7,522 nucleotides of DNA from Candidatus Hydrogenedentota bacterium (GCA_013349485.1 DUZM01000207.1:1-7522), one strand, 5' to 3'. Numbered from the stretch's first letter, positions 1 through 6,334 are shown. Numbers and translations are program-made. The notes: a model not told the origin generated them from the letters alone.

Positions 1-995
1 GTATGGGCGACCCGTTGGACGACGGCCCAGCGCCTCGAGGCGCCGACGAAGTGCCGTTGATGGCCGCGGCCCCGCGCCCCCTCGAACGACGCCGCATCAC
101 CGAGCCAATCGCTACCGGCGTCCGCGCCATCGACGCCATTGCAACCGTCGGCAAAGGCCAGCGCGTCGGGATCATGTCCGGCAGCGGGTTGGGCAAGAGC
201 AAACTCATCGGCATGATCGCCCGCAACACCGACGCCGATGTCAACGTGATCGCGTTGATTGGCGAACGGGGCCGTGAGGTGCGCGACTTTGTAGACGTAG
301 ACATCGGCGCCGAGGGGCTGGCGCGATCGGTGGTCGTGGCGGTCACGTCGGATCAGCCGGCGCTGCTCCGGATCAAGGGGGCGTATTTGGCAACGGCCAT
401 CGCCGAATGGTTCCGCAACCAAGGCGCGGACGTCATGTTGATGATGGACTCGATCACGCGGTTCGCCATGGCGCAGCGGGAAGTCGGCCTGGCCGTGGGC
501 GAGCCGCCGACTACGAAAGGCTATCCGCCTTCCGTCTACGCCCTATTGCCGAAACTTCTCGAACGCGCCGGCACCTCGCCGAACGGCAGCATTACGGGGT
601 TCTACGCGGTGCTCGTCGAGGCCGACGACCTCAACGAACCCATCGGCGACGCGTGTAGAAGCATCTTGGACGGACACGTTGCCCTTTCCCGGGACCTTGC
701 ATCGAAGGGACACTACCCCGCCGTGGACGTGCTTCAGAGCATTAGCCGCGTGATGATCGACGTTGTGCCCCAGGAACACCAGGATCTCGCCCAGCGCATT
801 CGCGCCATGCTGGCCGTATATCGCGACGCGGAGGATCTTGTGAACATCGGGGCCTATGTCCAGGGCAGCAATCCTGAAATCGACACCGCCCTGAAGCTGA
901 TGCCGGGGCTCCGTACGTTTCTTCGGCAGGGGCTCTATGAACACGCGGCGTTCGATGAGGTGGTCCCCAAGATGAAACGGGTCCTGGCAGGTTGA
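1..995 (+). CDS. fliI: Flagellum-specific export ATPase FliI, 3' part (N-terminus outside window)
   Basis: FliI is the cytoplasmic ATPase of the flagellar type III export apparatus. It forms a ring below the export gate and works with FliH and FliJ. About 330 residues are visible, read from base 3, against roughly 440 for the family, so the N-terminal part lies upstream. The ATG at base 3 is almost certainly internal, because the residues after it (GDPLDDGPAP) match the conserved stretch just before the ATPase core. Residues, numbered from base 3: Walker A GSGLGKS at 60-66; GERGREV at 87-93 with the catalytic Glu88; Walker B ending in Asp149 (MLMMDSITRFAMAQR); and the alpha/beta ATPase signature PAVDVLQSIS at 239-248, followed by Arg249. 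A virulence-type secretion ATPase (SctN) shares these motifs, but every neighbour is flagellar. The stop lies just before or overlaps the start of fliJ. Confidence 0.96.
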   Translation, partial: MGDPLDDGPAPRGADEVPLMAAAPRPLERRRITEPIATGVRAIDAIATVGKGQRVGIMSGSGLGKSKLIGMIARNTDADVNVIALIGERGREVRDFVDVDIGAEGLARSVVVAVTSDQPALLRIKGAYLATAIAEWFRNQGADVMLMMDSITRFAMAQREVGLAVGEPPTTKGYPPSVYALLPKLLERAGTSPNGSITGFYAVLVEADDLNEPIGDACRSILDGHVALSRDLASKGHYPAVDVLQSISRVMIDVVPQEHQDLAQRIRAMLAVYRDAEDLVNIGAYVQGSNPEIDTALKLMPGLRTFLRQGLYEHAAFDEVVPKMKRVLAG

Positions 996-1000
996 GAGAA

Positions 1001-1465
1001 ATGCCACGGAGAAGACCGTTCAGATACGGAATGCTCTTACGGGTTCGCGAGCGCCAAGAAGAACGCAAGGCCGCCGAACTCGCCGGCACGCGCCGGACAA
1101 TCCGCGTGGCCCAACACCAAAAGGCCGAGATTGTCCGGCAGCAACGCGAATCGCTCGAGCGGGCCGGGAGGAGCGCCGCCAAGCGATTCGACGCAAGCGA
1201 CGTCAGACGGTACTATCTGTATGAGCGTCACTTGGCGCGTCTGGCCGACGACAAGGACGCAATGATCGCCCACCTTCAACGGGAAGCGGAGCGGCAGCGC
1301 GTGGAACTGGAGGAGGCAATGAAACGGAAACGGGTCGTCGAGCGGCTGAAAGAACGTCAACAGCGCGCCTTCTTCGCCGAACTTAATAAAGAGGAACAGG
1401 CCTTCTCCGACGAAATGGCTGTCAACCACGCCGCCGTGGCGCGGCACAAGAGAAACAGACCATGA
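1001..1465 (+). CDS. fliJ: Flagellar export protein FliJ
   Basis: FliJ is a small cytoplasmic coiled-coil protein. It sits in the centre of the FliI ring, like the gamma subunit of F1-ATPase, and couples ATP hydrolysis to export through FlhA. The product is 154 residues, close to the usual size of about 145-150. It is almost entirely charged helix rich in Arg, Lys, Glu and Gln, with no membrane segment. It has the typical start (PFRYGMLLRVRERQEE) and the family-like C-terminal half (KRKRVVERLKERQQRAFF, then EEQAFSDEMA). I chose ATG 1001 because it gives the short basic FliJ N-terminus. An in-frame TTG at 992, overlapping the fliI stop, would add three residues and cannot be excluded. Neither start has a strong SD, so translation is probably coupled to fliI. 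The end overlaps the next gene by four bases (ATGA). Sequence divergence of FliJ is normal, so position is part of the evidence. Confidence 0.9.
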   Translation: MPRRRPFRYGMLLRVRERQEERKAAELAGTRRTIRVAQHQKAEIVRQQRESLERAGRSAAKRFDASDVRRYYLYERHLARLADDKDAMIAHLQREAERQRVELEEAMKRKRVVERLKERQQRAFFAELNKEEQAFSDEMAVNHAAVARHKRNRP

Positions 1466-2004
1466 GAATACTCGGCTACATCATGTTGGCCCTAATTGTC
1501 TTTTTCGCCGTCCTGTTCGGCGTCGCGTGGGCCAAAGGCGAGTTGACAAGGGAAAACCTCGAGCGAGTGTTCAAACGCGAGGCTGTCAAGCAAGCGCCCG
1601 AAAAAGGGCCGGATGAACTCGATCCCCTGATACGTGAACTGAAAGCCCGCGAGGAGCGGCTCGACGCGCGCGAGGCCAAGATCGCCCAGGAAGAAAACCG
1701 GCTGCGCAGCGACCAAGCCCACCTGGACGAGCTGCGCACGGAACTCGAAGACACGCTGCAACGAATACGCAGCGCGTTGGACGACGCCGATGTCGATCAA
1801 GAGAAGCGACTGAAGCAGGCCGCCGATAACATCGCCGCGATGAAGGCCAAGAATGCGGCCAAGGCATTCGAAAACTGGGACGCCGAGGAAGCGGCCAAAG
1901 TGCTACGGCTCATGGACGACAGGAGGGCCGGTAAAGTCCTCGATGAAATGGAGCCCGGCCAAGCCTCGGCCGTTCTGCGCCACCTCAAGGGACCAGAGTA
2001 TTAG
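1462..2004 (+). CDS. Membrane-anchored coiled-coil protein, YlxF/FlbB/MotE-like with C-terminal MgtE_N-type helices
   Basis: The product has 180 residues in three parts. One hydrophobic N-terminal segment (about 5-24) forms a membrane anchor with a short cytoplasmic head. A highly charged Glu/Arg/Lys/Gln helix (about 50-120) is a predicted coiled coil. The C-terminal part (about 120-180) contains AAKVLRLMDDRRAGKVLDEM and resembles the MgtE N-terminal helical repeat also present in MotE. The position between fliJ and fliK matches ylxF of Bacillus and flbB of Borrelia. From family knowledge, FlbB is a periplasmic scaffold (collar) protein needed for flagellar assembly and stator recruitment, and MotE is a chaperone for the periplasmic motility protein MotC. 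I infer that this protein is exported but stays anchored, and helps assemble or position the stator or basal body. The MgtE-like part does not make it a magnesium transporter, since the channel domain is absent. Its start overlaps the fliJ stop (ATGA), a sign of translational coupling. Confidence 0.82.
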   Translation: MRILGYIMLALIVFFAVLFGVAWAKGELTRENLERVFKREAVKQAPEKGPDELDPLIRELKAREERLDAREAKIAQEENRLRSDQAHLDELRTELEDTLQRIRSALDDADVDQEKRLKQAADNIAAMKAKNAAKAFENWDAEEAAKVLRLMDDRRAGKVLDEMEPGQASAVLRHLKGPEY

Positions 2005-2141
2005 GTCTATTTCTGCCATGCCACTTGAGCCACCGGCAGACTGAATGCCCTTGCGCCAGCATCCCCCCTGTACGCTTGCGATTCTGTCTTTCGGTTCCTG
2101 ACTCGTGAATTCAGTTGACCTCGCTACGTTCATTGCCATTC

Positions 2142-2160
2142 ACCTGCCGCAACGGCAGGT
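2142..2160 (+). repeat. Perfect 8-bp GC-rich hairpin upstream of the fliK SD
   Basis: ACCTGCCG at 2142-2149 is followed by the three-base loop CAA and then CGGCAGGT at 2153-2160, an exact reverse complement. There is no downstream run of T, so it does not look like an intrinsic terminator. It ends 20 bases before the SD of fliK. Its first four bases are part of TCACCT (2140-2145), which is complementary to the AGGTGA of that SD. Forming this hairpin would therefore keep the SD free. Confidence 0.7.
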
Positions 2161-2173
2161 TCCTATGGAAACC
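2158..2173 (+). repeat. Second stem overlapping the first hairpin
   Basis: GGTTCC (2158-2163), loop TAT, then GGAAACC (2167-2173) can pair over six base pairs with one bulged A (2171). It shares 2158-2160 with the 3' arm of the preceding hairpin, so the two stems cannot both form fully. It is clearly the weaker of the two and could be a chance match. Confidence 0.35.
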
Positions 2174-2180
2174 CATCGGA

Positions 2181-2190
2181 AAGGAGGTGA
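2181..2190 (+). promoter_or_regulatory. Strong ribosome binding site that fixes the fliK start
   Basis: AAGGAGGTGA is almost fully complementary to the 3' end of bacterial 16S rRNA. It lies five bases before the in-frame GTG at 2196. It also has good spacing to an out-of-frame ATG at 2194, which overlaps the GTG and reads only four codons before TAA (2206-2208). The SD decides that fliK begins at the GTG and not at the in-frame TTG at 2115. Confidence 0.85.
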
Positions 2191-2195
2191 GAAAT

Positions 2196-3968
2196 GTGGA
2201 GAACCTAATCCAAGCACTCCTAGAAATAGGGGTCGATTCAGAGCAGTTGGCGACGCTCGATCCGTCGTTTGCTGCGGGCGGCACGGCCGACCCGGGGCTG
2301 TTTGCGGCACTGCTGGCCGCGGTGGGGACTCAAGCCGGCGCGTCCACGGCCGCTGGCGGCGCCACCTTGGCGCCCGACGACGCGGCCGGGGCGCTTTCTA
2401 CCGAGGAAGAAACGGCTGGCGGCGACGCACTGACGGCGGTGCACGCCTTAACGTTCCCAGTTGATTGGGCTGCCTTCGGGGTTCCGTCTGCCCATGCAAC
2501 GCCAGGGAAGGCGCCGGCAACCGACGAGGCCGCATCTGCGGAAGTATCTGGGCGAGAACCGGGCAGCGCACTGTTACGCTGGGCGCTGCGTTCTGCGGGC
2601 GGTACAATCCTTCGCGCGGCCCAAGCAGGCGGCCCGAGGGAGGCGGTTCCGGCCCCGCCGGACGGCGTCGCCGCCACGTCTCGGGCCGGGCCTTCGGATC
2701 CCGGAGCGGCTGCAGCGCTGCCATCCGAGGGCGATCCAGCCGTATTAATCCGCCCGGTTGCCCCCTGGGCCGTGGACACGGCGGGTGCGCCTGAGACAAC
2801 GCCCGGGCAAACGGCGCCGCTGTTCATCGACGCGGCGAGCATGTCCGAAGCGCTGCACGCAAACGCCGGGTCTTCGAATCAGCGAAGCGAAGGCGCCATG
2901 TTGGCTGCGGCGATCTCGATGGCCGCTCGTGAGACGCGAGGGTCCAACCTGGGCGGTCCCCCGCCCGCGCGCATCGGCAACCGCGCTGATGCGGCCCTGA
3001 GCGCAGACCCCGGGGCGCAGGCCCCGCCCGGCCCGCTTCATGCCCGTGTTGTGGACATTGTCCAACTGACGCCGGACGCCCGAGAGGGCTCCGGCGGGGC
3101 CAACGAAGCACAGGCCGCGTCCGCGCTGACGGCGTTGCCGTTTGCGAACGCAGCGGAACCCGTCGAGGCGATGCCTGCTGCGGGCACCCCGCAGGCCAAG
3201 CAGTTTGCGCAAACGCATGGCGGGGCGGAACCATCGCGGCAAACAGCCCTGGTTAGAACCGAAATGCTCGAATCCGAGTCGAACACACAAACCCCCGGCG
3301 AGTCTCAAGCCGCACCGCCGGACGAAGACACGGCCAGCGCCGTCGCTAAAAACGCGAACGAGACCATCGTGGCCGTTCGCGCGGAAGATCCGGTGCACAT
3401 CGCACCCAGGACGGGCGCGGTTGACGAACCGGAGGTCGCTCCGCGTCCGGACGCGGTGAATGCGGCGGCGAACACTCGCGCCTCCGAAACTCCGCCTGAG
3501 GCCCGACGAACCGCCGAGTTGCCGGAACGGCCCACCATCGAAACGCTCGGCGACTATGCCGTGAAGAGCGTTCGCCTCCTTGTCGCAAGGGGCAACCCGA
3601 TGGTGAAGGTTCGGCTCATACCCGAGTCGTTGGGCGAACTCCGCCTCGAAGTGAGCACGTCGGACGACGGCGTACACGTTCGGCTTTTCGCGGCGAATGC
3701 CACGGTGCGCGAGGCGCTCGATACGCAGAGCGATGCGTTGCGCCAGGCATTGGCCCGACAAGGCATAGACGTTGCGCGCGTGATCGTGTCGCCCGATGCG
3801 TCCGCGGATCACGGTGCGCGCGGTTTCGCGTATCGCCAGCCGGAATACTTCGGTGGGACGCCGCGCCACGGCACATCCGACTCTTCGTATCCCGGCAACG
3901 GCCCCCCCGCCGCCTCGGGAGGACGAGGGCCGTCGTACCATGACGGCGTATTGAACATTCTCGTTTAG
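2196..3968 (+). CDS. fliK: Flagellar hook-length control protein FliK
   Basis: FliK is an exported molecular ruler. It measures the growing hook, then switches the export gate (FlhB) from hook to filament substrates. From GTG 2196 it has 590 residues, against about 400 in Salmonella. The start is set by the SD at 2181-2190, and the upstream in-frame stretch back to 2115 is leader sequence. The N-terminus (MENLIQALLEIGVDSEQL) is helical. Residues from about 30 to 450 are a low-complexity Ala/Pro/Gly/Thr/Glu-rich stretch with no cysteine and no clear repeat, as expected for the unfolded ruler part. The conserved C-terminal switch domain (Flg_hook) is at about 465-533, with VKVRLIPESLGELRLEVS, VHVRLFAANATVREAL and LRQALARQGIDVARVIV. 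A Gly/Ser/Pro-rich tail follows. The context before flgD and flgE agrees. Only the C-terminal domain gives sequence evidence of family; the rest is recognised by composition and place. Confidence 0.92.
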   Translation: MENLIQALLEIGVDSEQLATLDPSFAAGGTADPGLFAALLAAVGTQAGASTAAGGATLAPDDAAGALSTEEETAGGDALTAVHALTFPVDWAAFGVPSAHATPGKAPATDEAASAEVSGREPGSALLRWALRSAGGTILRAAQAGGPREAVPAPPDGVAATSRAGPSDPGAAAALPSEGDPAVLIRPVAPWAVDTAGAPETTPGQTAPLFIDAASMSEALHANAGSSNQRSEGAMLAAAISMAARETRGSNLGGPPPARIGNRADAALSADPGAQAPPGPLHARVVDIVQLTPDAREGSGGANEAQAASALTALPFANAAEPVEAMPAAGTPQAKQFAQTHGGAEPSRQTALVRTEMLESESNTQTPGESQAAPPDEDTASAVAKNANETIVAVRAEDPVHIAPRTGAVDEPEVAPRPDAVNAAANTRASETPPEARRTAELPERPTIETLGDYAVKSVRLLVARGNPMVKVRLIPESLGELRLEVSTSDDGVHVRLFAANATVREALDTQSDALRQALARQGIDVARVIVSPDASADHGARGFAYRQPEYFGGTPRHGTSDSSYPGNGPPAASGGRGPSYHDGVLNILV

Positions 3969-3973
3969 ATTAG

Positions 3974-3985
3974 AAAGGAAGGTGA
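3974..3985 (+). promoter_or_regulatory. Ribosome binding site of flgD, supporting a GTG start
   Basis: AAAGGAAGGTGA lies in the 21-base fliK-flgD gap and ends four bases before the GTG at 3990. It resembles the fliK SD, and the two genes share a GTG start after a strong SD. It supports GTG 3990 as the flgD start. Confidence 0.75.
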
Positions 3986-3989
3986 CACT

Positions 3990-4538
3990 GTGAACGCACT
4001 TATTGCGCATCGCGTCAACGCGACCGGGACGCTCAGCCCGACCCCCGCCATGCGGGCGCAGGTCGTTGAGCAGCTCCGGTCGCGTATCGAGATCCGTGTG
4101 TCTGCTGGGGTCCCCGCTGTCAAGACGATGCAGAAGAGCGACGTCGGAACGCGGACAATTGAGCAGGATCTTGATCGCGATGCCTTTCTGCGGTTGCTCG
4201 TGCTGCAACTGCAGCACCAGGACCCCCTGCAACCCATGGACAACCAGGAAATGCTGGCGCAGTTGGCTCAGTTCTCCGCCCTCGAGCAGATGAATCACCT
4301 CAATGACCAGTTCGAGAATTTCAGCGGAAACGTCGACCAACTCAACTTCGTGGCGGCAGCAGGACTGGTCGGACAGGAAGTCGTCGGAATCGACATGACG
4401 GGCGAGGCCGTATCGGGCGTCGTATCGAGCGTTCATCAAGACGGCAGCATGATCTACCTTACGGTGGACGGACGCGTCATGGCCATGGCCGGCGTCGTAT
4501 CGATTGGATCGAACCATGGTCAATCAGATTCAACTTAG
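3990..4538 (+). CDS. flgD: Flagellar hook assembly (cap) protein FlgD, short form
   Basis: FlgD is exported to the tip of the growing hook, where it caps the structure and guides polymerisation of FlgE; it is later shed. The product has 182 residues. The conserved FlgD core is at about 61-101: LDRDAFLRLLVLQLQHQDPL, then PMDNQEMLAQLAQFSALEQM. After a linker, a small beta-rich C-terminal part (about 125-175, with GLVGQEVVGIDMTG) resembles the short FlgD of Bacillus. The separate Ig-like and tudor-like domains of Salmonella FlgD (about 230 residues) seem absent. The first 55 or so residues are a Ser/Thr/Arg-containing extension without recognised motifs, probably the flexible export signal. The gene starts at GTG 3990, 21 bases after fliK, and its end overlaps the next gene by 23 bases. 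Confidence 0.93.
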   Translation: MNALIAHRVNATGTLSPTPAMRAQVVEQLRSRIEIRVSAGVPAVKTMQKSDVGTRTIEQDLDRDAFLRLLVLQLQHQDPLQPMDNQEMLAQLAQFSALEQMNHLNDQFENFSGNVDQLNFVAAAGLVGQEVVGIDMTGEAVSGVVSSVHQDGSMIYLTVDGRVMAMAGVVSIGSNHGQSDST

Positions 4539-4977
4539 ACCGCTGGCGGCCCCTGTTGCACCGCCCACACGGCGGCCAACGGCATCAACCGCCTCGACGC
4601 CGTTCTCGCACATTCTCGAGAGCGAAGTGCGCAAGGCCGGCCAGGTCAAGTTCTCGGCACACGCGCAACTGCGCCTTCGTACCCGCGGCATCTCCCTGAC
4701 CGCGGACGACCTAGCGCGGATCGGACGCGGACTGGACCTGGCCGCCGCAAAGGGCGCACGTGAATCATTACTCCTCATGGATCGGCTTGCACTCGTAGTG
4801 AGTGTGCCGAACCGAACCGTAATCACGGTGGTCGAGCAAAACGAGATCGAAGACACCGTGTTTACGAATATCGACAGCGCGGTAGTGGTAGCCGAACAAC
4901 CGGAAGCCGCAACCGAAACCGTGGAGTCAAACGGGCTGGACCCCATCCGGGGAAGCCTGGGCGTCGTCGAACGATAG
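4516..4977 (+). CDS. Flagellar operon protein of TIGR02530 type, function unknown
   Basis: The product has 153 residues from ATG 4516. The conserved core runs from about 44 to 125: VKFSAHAQLRLRTRGISL, then KGARESLLLMDRLALVVSV, PNRTVITVV and VFTNIDSAVVV. From memory this matches the TIGR02530 family, found between flgD and flgE in Clostridia, Thermotogae, Leptospira and others. No biochemical role is established as far as I know. It has no signal peptide or membrane segment. The N-terminal 43 residues are Pro/Thr/Ser-rich and likely disordered, as in many export substrates or chaperones. A 28-residue acidic tail (126-153) follows the core. An in-frame TTG at 4504 is less likely as a start. There is no strong SD, and the 23-base overlap with flgD suggests coupled translation. 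Given its place, a chaperone or export role for hook proteins is plausible but unproven. Confidence 0.88.
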   Translation: MVNQIQLRPLAAPVAPPTRRPTASTASTPFSHILESEVRKAGQVKFSAHAQLRLRTRGISLTADDLARIGRGLDLAAAKGARESLLLMDRLALVVSVPNRTVITVVEQNEIEDTVFTNIDSAVVVAEQPEAATETVESNGLDPIRGSLGVVER

Positions 4978-4987
4978 ACACGGCGCC

Positions 4988-4994
4988 AGGAGGT
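4988..4994 (+). promoter_or_regulatory. Ribosome binding site of flgE
   Basis: AGGAGGT lies eight bases before the ATG at 5003, in the 25-base gap after the TIGR02530-type gene. It is a consensus SD, fitting a gene whose product is needed in many copies per flagellum. Confidence 0.8.
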
Positions 4995-5002
4995 AAATAC
5001 AC

Positions 5003-6322
5003 ATGGGTATCGCGATTTATACAGGCGTAACAGGTTTGCTCGCCCATCAGCGCAGACTTGACGTCATTGCAAGTAACATAGCGAATGTAAACACCGCGGG
5101 ATACCGCGGCGCCCGGGTGTTGTTTCGGGACCTGTTTTCCCAGACCATTTCAGGCCCCCGTGCACCGGTCGCGACCGGTGGGTCGAATCCGCAGCAGATA
5201 GGACTGGGCGTCCGGATCGGCAGCATTGACGTGAATCACCTGCAGGGATCATTGGTCACGACCGGCGTGGCGTCAGACCTCGCCATCCAGGGAAGCGGCT
5301 TCTTCGTGCTCAGAAACGGCACAAGCGATTACTACTCGCGCGACGGCTCGTTCACGTTGAACGCTAACGGTGAGTTGATCGACCCCGCCACGGGCTATTA
5401 CGTCCAAGGTTACACCGCGGACGGCGCCGGCAACATCGATGTCAACTCCATGGTAGGTAATCTGGTAATTCCTGTAGGCGCCGCGGCAATTGTCCGGGCT
5501 ACGCAGGATGTCTCCTTAGTGGGCAATCTCAATTCCGACGCGTCGGTCGGCGACACGGTTCAACGTACGTTTCGCGTCTTCGACTCGCTCGGCACGGCCC
5601 GAGACATCCAGGTTACCTACACCAAACGAGCGCAAGTCAGCGTCAGCGGCAGCGGCGCCTACAACGCCTGGGATTGGCAAGCGGAGTACACCAACATCGA
5701 CGGCAATACCGTGACCGTCGGCAGTGGGACGCTCGCCTTTGACAACGACGGCGTGTTCTACGCCGAGGGCACCGTCGCGGCTGGCGATCTGACGCCGACC
5801 GCCGCGGGGGCGCCCGAAATATCGATTCCCAGCGGCGTTGCGGGATTCGGCAACGAAATCTCGCTGCCCGTGACGCCCTTCGAGTTTAACCTGGATTTCA
5901 CGGATGTAACCGAACTCTCGGCCGACAGCGACGTTTCGATGTCCAACCAGGACGGGTATCCGCGCGGCACGCTCGAGAGTTTCAACATCGGTGAGGACGG
6001 CACCATCAACGGTGTGTTCACGAACGGCCTAACGCGCGTGCTAGGTCAGGTGGCGCTCGCAACATTTGCCAATGTAGGCGGTCTGTCGCGCAGCGGCAAC
6101 AATACGTTCCGTGACACGCCCGCCTCCGGTTCGCCGCAGATCGGCCTCCCGAATGCCGGGGGCCGCGGCCAGGTGTCCGGCGGCGTGCTCGAGGGATCGA
6201 ATGTGGATCTCGGCACGGAATTTAGTAATATGATCGTTACGCAGCGCGGTTTTCAGGCCAACGCGCGAACCATCACCGCGGCCGATACGTTGCTGCAAGA
6301 GACCGTGAACCTGGTGCGATAA
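5003..6322 (+). CDS. flgE: Flagellar hook protein FlgE
   Basis: FlgE is the structural subunit of the hook, the flexible joint between rod and filament. It is exported through the type III apparatus and assembled under the FlgD cap. The product has 439 residues, a typical size. The N-terminal rod/hook motif is at about 19-36 (LDVIASNIANVNTAGYRG). It continues with the FlgE/FlgG-type stretch LAIQGSGFFVLRNG and the sequence around YYSRDGSFTLNANGEL. The middle part is Gly/Thr/Asn/Asp-rich beta structure exposed on the hook surface. The C-terminal helix (about 398-439: GSNVDLGTEFSNMIVTQRGF, then TITAADTLLQETVNLVR) is the flg_bbr_C domain that forms the hook core with the N-terminus. The length excludes FlgG (about 260), and flgD lies just upstream. 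It contains no cysteine and only one lysine (in YTKRAQ). A consensus SD precedes it, and a strong hairpin follows. Confidence 0.96.
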   Translation: MGIAIYTGVTGLLAHQRRLDVIASNIANVNTAGYRGARVLFRDLFSQTISGPRAPVATGGSNPQQIGLGVRIGSIDVNHLQGSLVTTGVASDLAIQGSGFFVLRNGTSDYYSRDGSFTLNANGELIDPATGYYVQGYTADGAGNIDVNSMVGNLVIPVGAAAIVRATQDVSLVGNLNSDASVGDTVQRTFRVFDSLGTARDIQVTYTKRAQVSVSGSGAYNAWDWQAEYTNIDGNTVTVGSGTLAFDNDGVFYAEGTVAAGDLTPTAAGAPEISIPSGVAGFGNEISLPVTPFEFNLDFTDVTELSADSDVSMSNQDGYPRGTLESFNIGEDGTINGVFTNGLTRVLGQVALATFANVGGLSRSGNNTFRDTPASGSPQIGLPNAGGRGQVSGGVLEGSNVDLGTEFSNMIVTQRGFQANARTITAADTLLQETVNLVR

Positions 6323-6334
6323 GTCGTGCAGATA

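Larger units (their letters stand above)
2005..2195 (+). promoter_or_regulatory. 191-base leader/intergenic region before fliK
   Basis: This is the largest gap in the window, in an operon where the other junctions overlap or are at most about 77 bases. No gene longer than about 18 codons fits it convincingly. It holds a perfect inverted repeat (2142-2160), a second stem that shares bases with it (2158-2173), and the strong fliK SD (2181-2190). A weak sigma-54-like sequence lies at 2034-2049 (cGGCAga, four bases, aTGCc), but it misses several consensus bases. I see no T-tract that would make a classical terminator. The length and structure suggest control of fliK expression, either translational or through an internal promoter. 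This is inference. Confidence 0.45.

Noticed and set aside
1..995. The first gene as a virulence type III secretion ATPase (SctN)
   Set aside because: The motifs are shared between the families, but all downstream genes are flagellar, so FliI is the better call.
2045..2101. An 18-codon open frame before fliK that could be a leader peptide
   Set aside because: It has no SD and no run of regulatory codons; a frame this short is expected by chance.
2115..2142. TTGACC with a possible -10 box about 17 bases later, as a sigma-70 promoter
   Set aside because: The candidate -10 (ATTCAC or CATTCA) matches TATAAT at only two positions.
2105..2464. A + strand open frame overlapping the fliK start
   Set aside because: It is in another frame, its Arg/Gly-rich product looks like a frame-shifted reading of fliK, and the strong SD serves the fliK GTG.
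2745..4523. A 592-codon open frame on the minus strand across fliK and flgD
   Set aside because: It lies opposite two well-supported genes, is rich in Arg, His, Gly and Cys, shows no domain I recognise, and is explained by the codon bias of GC-rich genes leaving the antisense frame open.
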